Notes: generated from the sequence alone by a model not told the origin. A stretch of DNA of 64,000 bases from AC-69 sp963751665 (GCA_963751665.1 CAVVVF010000001.1:186001-250000), one strand, 5' to 3'; counted from the first letter of the stretch, positions 22,491 through 29,991 are shown. A program made the numbers and translations.

Positions 22491-22954
22491 TTGAACCTCG
22501 GTGAGGCCGAGTTTCTGGGCTTGCCCCTCTCCGTCTGGACCTTCTTCGCAACCCTGGCATTGGCATTGATCACGGCCGTCTACGTCGTTCTCACTTACAA
22601 GATTGCCCAAGGTGCGGAGCTGGCCGCACGGGCTGCGCTTGCCTCCCTCAATGTGGAGCTCAGCGCGACCTACTGGCCGCCGATGGGATCCGCAGCATCG
22701 TTTCGCTGAGAAACCTGGGGCAACGCTTCACATCCATAGGACGATAGTCGCCGAGTACTTCGGGGAGGGGGAGATCTTCGGCGAGACGGATGTGCAGCTC
22801 CTTCCGGTGGAATCATGGGGTCCAACCCTGGCATTTGCACAAAGGCGAGCAGCGGACCTTCTACTGGCAGAGTGGCCTGCTTATGCGCGGGCCAAATACC
22901 GTACTGGTGACAGTCGCAGTGGAGTACAGCATCGGTGCGACGGGTGAGCGGTAG
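22491..22954 (+). CDS. Hypothetical membrane-anchored protein of the island, at least two frameshifts
   Basis: The N-terminus reads through a membrane helix (LSVWTFFATLALALITAVYVVLTYKIAQG) followed by ARAALASLNVELSATY. Another frame continues GIRSIVSLRNLGQRFTS, and a third ends LHKGEQRTFYWQSGLLMRG and VLVTVAVEYSIGATGER before TAG at 22,954. All three stretches look coding, so one gene of about 150 residues is broken by indels. The layout, one N-terminal helix plus a cytosolic beta-rich domain, gives no function. Confidence 0.5.
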
Positions 22955-23099
22955 ACAGTCAGACTCCCCCTCGATCTTCGGAAGGTACAAGGTCAGGCAC
23001 AGGGCTAGCAGCGAGTCTCCTGCGATAGAGCAGTTCTTGGACCAGGTAGTAGATCGCGTCGGCAATGTCCCTGGAAACCTCGCGGTAAGCTCCGCGTAG
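22944..23099 (+). CDS. Small hypothetical ORF (51 aa)
   Basis: A GTG overlapping the end of the previous gene opens a 51-residue frame (VSGRQSDSPSIFGRYKVRHR to FLDQVVDRVGNVPGNLAVSSA). It is polar and has no recognisable motif. The overlap suggests coupling, but chance coding is possible. From 23,100 to 23,241 I see nothing. Confidence 0.3.
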   Translation: MSGRQSDSPSIFGRYKVRHRASSESPAIEQFLDQVVDRVGNVPGNLAVSSA

Positions 23100-23241
23100 A
23101 CGTAGTCGACTATCCTTGTGCTGGTGTGTAAGGCGGGCGCGGACCTATGATGGCGGCGAAGCGCGTTGGGGGCCTCGCCGGACCCGCGATAGGACTCGTC
23201 AATCTACTTGACCAGCGGTTCGGGAGCGGTAGGCTCGCGGC

Positions 23242-23505
23242 GTGGCCCACGAGTGCGCGGTACACGGCGTACCGAGCTTCGGCTTCGAGTGCTGCTATGC
23301 GGAGTTGAAGCTCAGAGCGCTTCGCGGCGAGGATCTGTCCGATGAGGAGCTCGAGTTCGTCGGATTCTCGTTACGTAACGAGAAAGCGCTCTCGAACGGC
23401 TGGCATTTCCCGGGCAGACCTGATCAACTTCAGGCTCGACGAGGAGCTCTCGGCCGAGGACAGCGCGATGCTCGCCGCGCTGATGAGTCACCCGTCGGCC
23501 GATAA
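23242..23505 (+). CDS. Small hypothetical protein of the island, probable frameshift
   Basis: It begins MAHECAVHGVPSFGFECCYAE and continues LRGEDLSDEELEFVGFSLRNEKAL, which is clearly protein-like. After about 23,400 the protein-like sequence moves to another frame (ISRADLINFRLDEELSAEDSAML), while the first frame ends at TAA 23,503-23,505. The second frame runs on into the antisense of a tRNA. A hairpin at 23,511 probably marks the true end. It contains a 20-bp palindrome. Function unknown. Confidence 0.45.
   Translation: MAHECAVHGVPSFGFECCYAELKLRALRGEDLSDEELEFVGFSLRNEKALSNGWHFPGRPDQLQARRGALGRGQRDARRADESPVGR
23365..23384. repeat. 20-bp perfect palindrome
   Basis: TTCTCGTTACGTAACGAGAA reads identically on both strands. 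It lies inside the ORF starting at 23,242. It could be a binding site for a dimeric regulator or recombination protein; no other copy was seen. Confidence 0.5.
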
Positions 23506-23510
23506 GCTGC

Positions 23511-23529
23511 GGCCCGCCGAAGGCGGGCC
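23511..23529. terminator. Hairpin between converging ORF and tRNA
   Basis: GGCCCGCC and GGCGGGCC, separated by GAA, form a perfect 8-bp stem. It lies between the end of the forward ORF and the 3' end of the reverse tRNA, so it may stop transcription from both sides. There is no T-run. Confidence 0.45.
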
Positions 23530-23540
23530 GCTCACCGCTG

Positions 23541-23614
23541 TCGCGGGGACGGGATTTGAACCAGTGACCTCTGGGTTATGAGCCCAGCGAGCTACCGGAC
23601 TGCTCCACCGCGCA
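23541..23614 (-). tRNA. Initiator tRNA-fMet(CAT)-like gene within the island
   Basis: The reverse strand folds with D arm GAGC/GCTC, anticodon stem CTGGG/CCCAG around CTCATAA, and T loop GGTTCAAATCC. Three G-C pairs next to the anticodon loop are the initiator hallmark. The acceptor has a C-C mismatch and a T-G first pair, and the T stem has a T-C mismatch, so it may be degenerate or contain sequence errors. CCA is not encoded. Confidence 0.7.
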
Positions 23615-23995
23615 AGACGATGCTAGCAACACCCACACGGAGCGCCAAGCCCATCGACGGGATAGGAGATAGGGCGCGCGAAACAGCACGCGCCTCGCGC
23701 GGGGTCGGGGTTCGGTTTCGGCTCGAGGGCCGGCGAAACGCCGCCCCCTTCCAGGCAACCTCTCGTGGTCAGGCTCGGGGGTCGGGCCCCCGGATCTCGC
23801 GGCTCCTGTCATCGCCGATCGCCGCGCCCCTTCCCCGAGCAACCCTTGGGGGCGGGGCACCGGCTCCAGGATCCTGCCCTTCTGGCCCCTGGGGGGAAAC
23901 GCCGCCACTGAGCAATTGGTCGGGCGTCGGAGGTGGTGTGGAAGGAGCTCGAAGACTCTCTCTTGGCCGTGCGCGAAGGCCAACGATGCCGAGGA
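23615..23995. other. No supported gene in 380 bp of the island
   Basis: GC-rich and full of low-complexity runs. Overlapping reading frames on both strands are arginine/proline-rich and look spurious. It contains GTTCGGTTTCGG at about 23,708, a core also found in the three repeats at 33,337-33,508 (on the other strand). Confidence 0.4.
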
Positions 23996-24142
23996 CTACC
24001 CTTCGAGGTAGTCCTTGACTGCTTTGCCACCCAACGTCGCCGCGGCGAACAGGTGGGAATCTTGCAACGCAGCCACGATGATTTCTTTGACGAGCGACAG
24101 ACCAGCCTCGATCTGCGTCACACGCACTTCGAGGTCCCTCAT
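23996..24142 (-). CDS. Small helical hypothetical protein (48 aa)
   Basis: MRDLEVRVTQIEAGLSLVKE followed by IIVAALQDSHLFAAATLGGK and AVKDYLEG. The sequence is amphipathic and protein-like, with balanced charge, unlike the overlapping forward frame. It could be an intact small protein or the C-terminus of a broken one. Function unknown. Confidence 0.5.
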   Translation of the reverse strand: MRDLEVRVTQIEAGLSLVKEIIVAALQDSHLFAAATLGGKAVKDYLEG

Positions 24143-24220
24143 CTCCGGAATGTCTGCTCAGTGTGCGAACCACTGACGGAGCCGATAGAACGATGCGAGT
24201 CCGGACGCGGCGTCCTTAGT

Positions 24221-24640
24221 TCATGAATACCGAGTGACTCTCTCGATGACTCTCTCTGACTTGTGCGCGGCGGCTAAGGCCTCGAGCACAGCGCAGGCCA
24301 AGATCGGAACGGCGTCGACGAACCCAACTGAGGCGACTGCCGCGCGATAGGCTCCAAGACATCTCCGCAAGCGGTGCTCGATCGGCTGCTGAAAGATCTT
24401 CCACACCGCTGCATACGTGTCTGGAACGGCAGCCAACTCTGACTTCCCCAAGCTGTTGCTGAAGAGGCCATCCAGCGAGACGGACAGTCTCAATTCGTGG
24501 ATATCCCGAGTGGAGGAAGGAATCGCTCGTTCGGTGTCTGCTCAAGTTCGAACCAGAGCAGTTGGGTCGCCAACGGGGCCCTTGTTCGCAAAGAGAGAGC
24601 GAGCATGAAAGCGATCACTTTGGACGGAGTCGCGTGTCAT
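24221..24640 (-). pseudogene. Hypothetical ORF with an in-frame TGA
   Basis: From ATG 24,640 the frame reads MTRDSVQSDRFHARSLFANK and PVGDPTALVRT, meets TGA at 24,544-24,542, then continues ADTERAIPSSTRDIHELRLSV and a convincing C-terminus (YAAVWKIFQQPIEHRLRRCLGAY, then DAVPILACAVLEALAAAHKSE). The total of 139 codons keeps one frame. The part after the TGA is strongly protein-like; the first 32 codons less so. It is either a real small gene starting later or a gene with a nonsense change. Confidence 0.4.
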
Positions 24641-24700
24641 CCTCAATGACGCTCGCTTCCGTGGATCGAAGGACCGTGTCGGCCCAAGTCATCGATTGAC

Positions 24701-25018
24701 TCACGTTCGTCGAGTGGGCTTCCTATAGAAGTCGAACCAGTCGACCATAAGACCTCGGTCCTCTTCTGTTGTGGATCGCCACTCAACGCCCGGTTCTACC
24801 TGGAACTCAAACCTGTCCTCCTCGAAGGGATTGGCCCACTTCTCAAACGGACTGAAAAAGACGCCCTTGATTGGCGCGAACCAGATGCTCTCTGGCCTTT
24901 CAGATGGAGGCGCTATGCGGGCTCGGATGCTTGGTCCGTCGTCGCTCACAGGTCGCTCCACAGCTCTCGAAGAGGGAGTTTTCTCCGAGTGTGTGGAGGC
25001 TGGAGATCGCGAATCCAA
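24701..25018 (-). CDS. Hypothetical protein of the island
   Basis: About 105 codons; the convincing part reads RPESIWFAPIKGVFFSPFEKW, then NPFEEDRFEFQVEPGVEWRS and GLMVDWFDFYRKPTRRT. It is rich in aromatic residues and acidic, soluble, with no known motif. The annotated TTG start is uncertain, as GTG codons lie downstream. It follows the membrane ORF at 25,186-25,575 on the same strand. Confidence 0.45.
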   Translation of the reverse strand: MDSRSPASTHSEKTPSSRAVERPVSDDGPSIRARIAPPSERPESIWFAPIKGVFFSPFEKWANPFEEDRFEFQVEPGVEWRSTTEEDRGLMVDWFDFYRKPTRRT

Positions 25019-25185
25019 ATCTGGATACTGAGGCTCGGTCCTCTCTCATGCCGGGAGGTACTGGCGTTTCGCCCCCCTTTTCCGGTCAACCTTCGGGTCG
25101 GTCGCGGCTTGGAAGGTGCCGAACGCCGCCCCCCAGCGCGAGGACCAGGATCAAGGGCGCTCCACCATCTGCGACCTTGAAACGA

Positions 25186-25575
25186 TCAGATTCCTCGGAT
25201 CTCTACCGATGGATTGAGCTGCCGGATCTGAGTGAGGAACTCAAAGTTCTCGGTGAAGCCCAGGCGCAGCCAGATCCGTCCCCTCGCATGTTCGATCCTC
25301 ATGCCGTACCCGCCCACGACCTCTCTTATCTGTCGGATCTCACCAGCTGCAACAGCTCTTCTTCGAGCGAGGCCGCGGAATTGAACCCAGCCGTCGGGGC
25401 TTATGCGTGCCTCGTACGGAGTTCTAAGGATGTTGAACCAGAACCATCCGAGGATAGCCAGCCACACGGCGTCAAAGACCTGTTGTCAGGGTTCCTCACG
25501 GCGTCCGGCAAGACGCCCAGAAAAATCAATGAGCGTTAGGAACACGACGACTGCAAGAAAGAGGTACGCATGCAC
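25186..25575 (-). pseudogene. Two-helix membrane protein interrupted by an in-frame TGA
   Basis: One frame reads VHAYLFLAVVVFLTLIDFSG (membrane helix), GRLAGRREEP, TGA at 25,488-25,486, then QQVFDAVWLAILGWFWFNIL (second helix), and a cytosolic domain, ISPDGWVQFRGLARRRAVAAG to FEFLTQIRQLNPSVEIRGI. The layout resembles small membrane proteins with a PH-like domain. The TGA sits exactly between the two helices; either side is clearly coding. A single C-to-T change (CGA to TGA) would explain it. Function unknown. Confidence 0.5.
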
Positions 25576-25829
25576 CTCGATCCGATAGACACGGAAACAG
25601 TCTGGAGCATCGGGTAATCGCTATGCCATATCTATCTCGATCGGACGGTCACGACCCCTTCCTTTAGCGACCCCAACAACTGGGTTCCCCCCACAGGTAC
25701 CCGTTTTAGACATCCCGTTTTCCCGGCCGAGATTCGCCTTCGGCTGAGGGGCGCGGGAGCCGATGATGAAATTTTTGGCCTAGCGGTGCCGGAGGAGCGC
25801 GGGAAAAGTAGCACGCTGCAACTTTTGGG

Positions 25830-25869
25830 CATCCACCTCAGATGTGGAGCATCCACGCCAAACGTGGCA
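25830..25869 (+). repeat. Two tandem 20-bp hairpin units near the right att site
   Basis: CATCCACCTCAGATGTGGAG and CATCCACGCCAAACGTGGCA are adjacent, and a third CATCC follows. Each unit can form a CCAC/GTGG stem. The rest of 25,576-26,037 shows no supported gene. Confidence 0.45.
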
Positions 25870-25911
25870 CATCCCTCGCTATCGCTCGCTGAGCCCGGCA
25901 AGCCCGGAACG

Positions 25912-25929
25912 ATCCCGCATCCATCCCGC
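25912..25929 (+). repeat. Arm-type-like motif, right
   Basis: ATCCCGCATCCATCCCGC, 16 of 18 bases identical to the motif at 22,434-22,451 and on the same strand, 108 bp inside the right att repeat. Confidence 0.45.
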
Positions 25930-26037
25930 AGGGACGACCAGAATCAACCGGAATCGATGGGGGAGTACGGGTAGATCGAACCGCAGGTCAAGCGGCACGT
26001 CGAGGCATCGTCGCAGGTAGAAGAAACGGCCTCAGCA

Positions 26038-26087
26038 ACCTTGCCAAGGTGGGGGTCGCGGGTTCGAATCCCGTCGTCCGCTCCAGA
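26038..26087 (+). repeat. att repeat, right copy (3' fragment of tRNA-Gly)
   Basis: Exact copy of 22315-22364. No D arm or 5' acceptor precedes it, so it is not a functional tRNA. Confidence 0.85.
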
Positions 26088-26135
26088 CACGGGGTCGCGT
26101 AGACTAGCCACGGCCCGGACCACCGGGCCCGTTTC

Positions 26136-26206
26136 GGCGGGGTGGCCGAGTGGTTAGGCAAGGGTCTGCAAAACCCTGTACACCGGTTCAATTCCGGTCC
26201 CCGCCT
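26136..26206 (+). tRNA. tRNA-Cys(GCA)
   Basis: A 71-nt cloverleaf. Acceptor GGCGGGG/CCCCGCC, anticodon loop CTGCAAA between GGGT and ACCC arms, T loop GGTTCAATTCC, discriminator T. CCA is not encoded. Confidence 0.93.
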
Positions 26207-26237
26207 CGAGATCCCGCTCGGTACGATCGGGGCTCTC

Positions 26238-26309
26238 GGGCGCTTAGCTCAGGGGTAGAGCGCTTCCTTGACGCGGAAGAGGTCAGAGGTTCAAATCCTC
26301 TAGCGCCCA
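26238..26309 (+). tRNA. tRNA-Val(GAC)
   Basis: A 72-nt cloverleaf. Acceptor GGGCGCT/AGCGCCC, anticodon stem CTTCC/GGAAG around TTGACGC, T loop GGTTCAAATCC. CCA is not encoded. It is followed by a strong terminator. Confidence 0.93.
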
Positions 26310-26315
26310 CGAACG

Positions 26316-26342
26316 AAGGCCCTGGTCACAGGGCCTTCTTCT
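26316..26342 (+). terminator. Intrinsic terminator of the tRNA cluster
   Basis: AAGGCCCTG and CAGGGCCTT form a perfect 9-bp stem with loop GTCA, followed by CTTCT. It lies 7 nt after tRNA-Val. Confidence 0.85.
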
Positions 26343-26382
26343 ATTGGTGGCAGGTCTCTTTGGTCGCTTCGCATGGGCGGGC

Positions 26383-26412
26383 TTGACATGTGACCGTTTG
26401 GTCACCTATCCT
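26383..26412 (+). promoter_or_regulatory. Promoter with embedded operator for the ArsR/SRPBCC pair
   Basis: TTGACA (26383-26388) and TATCCT (26407-26412) are 18 bp apart. The perfect inverted repeat GTGACC-GTTT-GGTCAC (26390-26405) fills the spacer, so a bound dimer would exclude RNA polymerase. The GTG start is 8 nt after the -10, suggesting a leaderless mRNA. Confidence 0.8.
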
Positions 26413-26419
26413 CTGGACC

Positions 26420-26746
26420 GTGACCGACGACGACCGCGTGTTCAAGGCGCTCGCCGACCCGACGCGGCGCTTCCTGCTCGACCGGCTCTTCGTGCGTGAC
26501 GGCCGCACGCTCACGGAGCTCGAGTCGGAGCTGGAGATGACGCGCTTCGGCGTCATGAAGCACCTGCGCGTCCTCGAAGACGCGGGCCTCGTGGTCACCC
26601 GCCGGTCGGGCCGGGAGAAGCTGCACTTCCTGAACCCGGTGCCGATCCGGCTGATCCACGACCGGTGGATCGACAAGTACACGGAGCGTCAGGTCTCGGC
26701 GCTCGCGGACCTCAAGACCGAGCTGGAGAAGGAGGAACCGGCATGA
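26420..26746 (+). CDS. ArsR-family transcriptional regulator
   Basis: A 108-residue winged-helix protein: VFKALADPTRRFLLDRLFV, then LTELESELEMTRFGVMKHLRVLEDAGLV with the recognition helix, and VVTRRSGREKLHFLNPV. It has no metal-binding CxC motif, placing it among the metal-independent ArsR proteins paired with SRPBCC partners. The GTG was chosen because the promoter would otherwise overlap the gene. It overlaps the next gene by 4 nt and probably binds the operator in its own promoter. Confidence 0.88.
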   Translation: MTDDDRVFKALADPTRRFLLDRLFVRDGRTLTELESELEMTRFGVMKHLRVLEDAGLVVTRRSGREKLHFLNPVPIRLIHDRWIDKYTERQVSALADLKTELEKEEPA

Positions 26747-27285
26747 ACGCGCAAGCGGAGACGGCTGTGACCACCCAGGTCTACCGGGTGTACATCAAGG
26801 CGACGCCCCAGGCGATCTGGGACGCGATCACCAAGCCCGAGTGGACCGAGAAGTACGGCTACGGCGGCCGCGTCGAGTACGACCTGCGCCCGGGCGGCGC
26901 GTACCGCGTGCCCACGACCGAGGCGATGAAGAAGGCGGGCGCCGAGATGGGGTTCGCGACTCCCGACGTCATGATCGACGGCGAGGTCATCGAGGCCGAT
27001 CCGCCGCGGAAGCTCGTCCAGACGTGGCGCATGCTGATGGACGAAGCGACGGCGGCGGAAGGGTTCACGCGCCTCACCTACGAGATCGCCGGGGGCAAGG
27101 GCGGCGTCACGAAGCTCACGTTGATCCACGAGCTCGAAGGCGCGCCGAAGCTGCAGGTGCTGGTCTCCGGCGGGCAGGAAGACATGGGAGCGGGCGGTGG
27201 CTGGAGCTGGATGCTCAGCGACCTCAAGACCCTCCTCGAGACCGGCGCGTCGATGCACCCGCACGACGGTCTCAACCAAGGCTGA
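26743..27285 (+). CDS. SRPBCC (AHSA1/START-like) domain protein
   Basis: 180 residues; VYRVYIKATPQAIWDAITKPEWTEKYGYGG opens a typical AHSA1 helix-grip fold and GGGWSWMLSDLKTLLETG ends it. Such proteins bind hydrophobic ligands in a cavity. Coupling with an ArsR repressor is a very common actinobacterial pair, in which the ligand is usually unknown. Intact, followed by an 11-bp hairpin. Confidence 0.88.
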   Translation: MNAQAETAVTTQVYRVYIKATPQAIWDAITKPEWTEKYGYGGRVEYDLRPGGAYRVPTTEAMKKAGAEMGFATPDVMIDGEVIEADPPRKLVQTWRMLMDEATAAEGFTRLTYEIAGGKGGVTKLTLIHELEGAPKLQVLVSGGQEDMGAGGGWSWMLSDLKTLLETGASMHPHDGLNQG

Positions 27286-27296
27286 GTCGAGACGGT

Positions 27297-27322
27297 GGAG
27301 GCCCTGCGCGAGCAGGGCCTCC
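27297..27322 (+). terminator. Hairpin after the ArsR/SRPBCC operon
   Basis: GGAGGCCCTGC and GCAGGGCCTCC form a perfect 11-bp stem with loop GCGA, 12 nt after the SRPBCC stop. No T-run follows, as in many high-GC terminators. Confidence 0.6.
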
Positions 27323-27354
27323 GCCCGCACTTCACGAAAATCAAGGTGATCTCG

Positions 27355-27606
27355 ATGGATGCATCGGCCCTGCGAAACGACGGCTGGGCGGCGATTGGCG
27401 TGCTCCGGTCTCAGGACATGCCGCCGAACGAGATCCGGGCCGTCCTGACCACCGACAACCCCGAGCTCGTCCATAGGTACCTGGAGCTCCACGGGGAGCG
27501 ACTGGAGGAATGGCTCGTCGACCAACGGCGGCCCCTCGCGGCACTCGAGCGGGTCCTGGCCGAGACGGCAGCCCAACGCTCGCCGTTCACGGCCATGCGC
27601 CGCTAG
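27355..27606 (+). CDS. Hypothetical helical protein (83 aa)
   Basis: MDASALRNDGWAAIGVLRSQ, then PNEIRAVLTTDNPELVHRYLE and LEEWLVDQRRPLAALERVLAE. Small, soluble and mostly helical. I preferred the ATG over an upstream GTG because the GTG lies in a hairpin, and AAGGTGAT precedes the ATG. The stop overlaps that of the convergent cupin gene. I do not recognise a family. Confidence 0.6.
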   Translation: MDASALRNDGWAAIGVLRSQDMPPNEIRAVLTTDNPELVHRYLELHGERLEEWLVDQRRPLAALERVLAETAAQRSPFTAMRR

Positions 27607-27974
27607 TCCGGCCCTTCCACGTTGAATACCGGCTCGCCCGACCCCGACCGGACCACCACGATGCGGCACTCCTCGTCGCTGGGATTGCTCTCCCGATGGA
27701 CGGCGCCGGGCGCCACGTACAGGAAGTCGCCGGGCCCGGCTTCGAGGACCTCGGCGCCCCCGGGGCCGAACTCCATTCGAAGGACCCCGGAGAGCACGTA
27801 GATCGTCGACTCGTAGGCGCCGTGGTGGTGCCACCCGGAGGCCCTGCCGGCCTCGGTCCGGGCCACGCCCGCCCACAGTCCGTCGGTCGCCACGGCCTGT
27901 TCCCTGGTCATCCCCGGCGTCGCCGCGCCACTCGTTCGATCCTCGGGACGGATGAGTCGAACCTCTCCGGCCAC
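27603..27974 (-). CDS. Cupin-domain protein
   Basis: A 123-residue single-domain cupin: SGWHHHGAYESTIYVLSG is the first metal-binding motif and GDFLYVAPGAVHRESNP the second, with the HxH, E and H metal ligands in place. GTG 27,974 was chosen because AGAGGAGGG lies 9 nt upstream. Such cupins are metal-dependent enzymes or sensors; nothing identifies the substrate. Intact. The membrane gene upstream on the same strand ends 60 nt away on the other side. Confidence 0.82.
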   Translation of the reverse strand: MAGEVRLIRPEDRTSGAATPGMTREQAVATDGLWAGVARTEAGRASGWHHHGAYESTIYVLSGVLRMEFGPGGAEVLEAGPGDFLYVAPGAVHRESNPSDEECRIVVVRSGSGEPVFNVEGPD

Positions 27975-28036
27975 GTCGATCGCCCTCCTCTTCCGGATCG
28001 TGGCTGAAGAGTAGCGACAGACCATCGCTCCGGACG

Positions 28037-29761
28037 TTAGGCCGGAGGGGCAGGCGTGATGGGATAGACCGCGACACCGCCGACTCGAAACGGCTTCACG
28101 CCGAGGCTCGCCAGATCATCCAGCCAGGTGGGGATGGCCGGGTCCTCGACGACCACCGCGCCGACATCGTGCGCGGCGATGAAGCTCCGAAAGTCGAGCG
28201 GGACCGGCGGTATCTTCCCGTTCGGGCCGAAGGCCCCGGTCGTGACCAGCTCAGGGGGAACGCCGACGTAGCCTCGTGCAAGGCGGAAGTACATCCCCGA
28301 CTCCACCTGCCACAGCATCTCCTGGCCTTGCTCAGCTGGGATGGCCAGGACGATCTCGCCGGGCGTGAGGTACTGTCGGTCGTCGCCCTGGGTGAAGAAC
28401 GCCGGGACCTGGACCGGCGGATGGTAGGGGGGCGACGAGGTCACCGGAAGGATCATCACCGATCCGATCGCGACCACACCCCACGACACCCACGCCGCGC
28501 GTCCTCGCGCCCCGGCGAGCCACAGCGCGACGATCACCCCGATGGCCAGCCAGAGGAAGAGCGTCAGCCGGGCCGGCACGGCATCTCGAAGCAGTGGCAT
28601 GCCGGCCGTGAGCGACCACGGCAGTTTCACGGAAGGATGGCCGTGGACATGCAGCACCGGCCCGAGCGCCGCGACAGCGGCCACCGCGACGAATACCACA
28701 AGGAGCCAGGTCGACCGCCGCCGCCTGTCGCGGATGGCGAACAGGACGATCACTAGCAGGAACAGGCCGAGGTAAGCCCCGTCCTCCACGTCGGTCAGCA
28801 GGAACCGTCGGGTGAGGGGCCGGAACGCGCTCCCGCCGACCAGCGTGCTGAACCTCGGCAGGACGAAGCTGAGTAGGTCGACCGAGATCGTGTTGCCGTT
28901 GCGGATCGTCCCTGGGGGGACGGCCGAGAGCGCGGCGACCAGGTACGGGCTCACGACGACGGCCGTCGCGGCGTACGAGGCCGCGATCAGGACCGCCGTG
29001 TCGAGGACGTCGCGACGGTCGTCCTTCGGACCGAAGATGTACGCGCCGGCCAGTGCGAGGCCACCGAACAGCGTCAACGTGAGGAAGACCTCGGTCGAGA
29101 TGGAGAACTCGGCCACGAGCACCAGGGTGAGGAGCGCGAAGAACGCGAGTCGTCCGAGGCTCCTTTCGATCCGGCGGACCACGAGGTAGGCGGCGAGGGC
29201 AACCGGGAAGACCAGGACGAGGTTCGCATGACCGTGCATCTGGGCCACCTCGTACGTGGAGAACCCGAACGCGAATCCACCGGCGACCGCGGGCCAGAAC
29301 GAATGAGTGATCCGGCTGCACAGCAGGTACCCCGCCCACGCCACGAGCGGCGGCGCGAGGAGAAGGAGCACGTTGAGGGACGCGACGGCGTTCGCCGCCA
29401 TCGTGACCGGAGCCAGGACGAGTGCCGGTCCGGGCATCCCGGAGATCCACGCCATGTTGACGCCGGCCGGAGCCCAAACCAGCGGCGAGTGAAGCGGGTT
29501 CAGGCCGTGCCGGATGGCGTACGGCCACCACGCCAGAGTCCAGACGTAGAGCTTGGCGTCCTCCTTGCCGACGCCCACGTAGCGCGTCGACAGATGCGTG
29601 ATGACGCCACGGCCCCAGAGAGCCAGCGAGACCAGGAGATATGACAGGAAGGCGAGCAGGGCGCGGATCCAGGGGCGGAGCCCTTCGACCCGGGCAGCAG
29701 CCCTTGCCAGCCGCCCGGGTGCCACGCCGAGGTTGGCCTCACCGTTCCCCGGCCCGCTCAC
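28037..29761 (-). CDS. Large polytopic membrane protein, GT-C glycosyltransferase-like
   Basis: 574 residues with about 11-12 membrane segments and a C-terminal extracytoplasmic domain (PSPPYHPPVQVPAFF-type loop onward). The first external loop contains YVGVGKEDAKLYVWTLAWWP and LNPLHSPLVWAPAGVNMAW, a pattern seen in membrane glycosyltransferase-like proteins that use lipid-linked sugars. No catalytic residue can be assigned with confidence. The GTG overlaps no gene; a signal-like segment begins after residue 30. Intact. Role inferred: cell-surface polysaccharide or protein glycosylation. Confidence 0.6.
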   Translation of the reverse strand: MSGPGNGEANLGVAPGRLARAAARVEGLRPWIRALLAFLSYLLVSLALWGRGVITHLSTRYVGVGKEDAKLYVWTLAWWPYAIRHGLNPLHSPLVWAPAGVNMAWISGMPGPALVLAPVTMAANAVASLNVLLLLAPPLVAWAGYLLCSRITHSFWPAVAGGFAFGFSTYEVAQMHGHANLVLVFPVALAAYLVVRRIERSLGRLAFFALLTLVLVAEFSISTEVFLTLTLFGGLALAGAYIFGPKDDRRDVLDTAVLIAASYAATAVVVSPYLVAALSAVPPGTIRNGNTISVDLLSFVLPRFSTLVGGSAFRPLTRRFLLTDVEDGAYLGLFLLVIVLFAIRDRRRRSTWLLVVFVAVAAVAALGPVLHVHGHPSVKLPWSLTAGMPLLRDAVPARLTLFLWLAIGVIVALWLAGARGRAAWVSWGVVAIGSVMILPVTSSPPYHPPVQVPAFFTQGDDRQYLTPGEIVLAIPAEQGQEMLWQVESGMYFRLARGYVGVPPELVTTGAFGPNGKIPPVPLDFRSFIAAHDVGAVVVEDPAIPTWLDDLASLGVKPFRVGGVAVYPITPAPPA

Positions 29762-29991
29762 CGCGCGAGTGTAGGACCGAGCTCGCCGGGAAGGGGGCGC
29801 GGGGCCGGGTCTGACCTGGTCAGGGGGCGAATCTGGGTCTTGCGCCCCGCAGTTGCGAGTGCCAAACTTGGCCGGTCCGAGCTGTGAGGCTCGGCGATGA
29901 CGGCGGCGCGACGCGGGCACGCGCCGCCGTCTCCTATGGTCAGGCTCGGGCTCACTTGACCGCCGGACCCGGTGCTATCGTGTCTGCTCCC

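Noticed and set aside
23520..23581. ORF extension reading GTGFEPVTSGL
   Set aside because: This is the well-known spurious translation of the antisense of a tRNA gene; the tRNA is the real feature.
24542..25488. Selenocysteine or recoded TGA in the island ORFs
   Set aside because: No SECIS-like hairpin follows, no redox motif surrounds the TGA codons, and TGA is a normal stop in the rest of the window.
26038..26087. Second tRNA-Gly gene
   Set aside because: Only the 3' part from the anticodon arm is present; D arm and 5' acceptor are missing.
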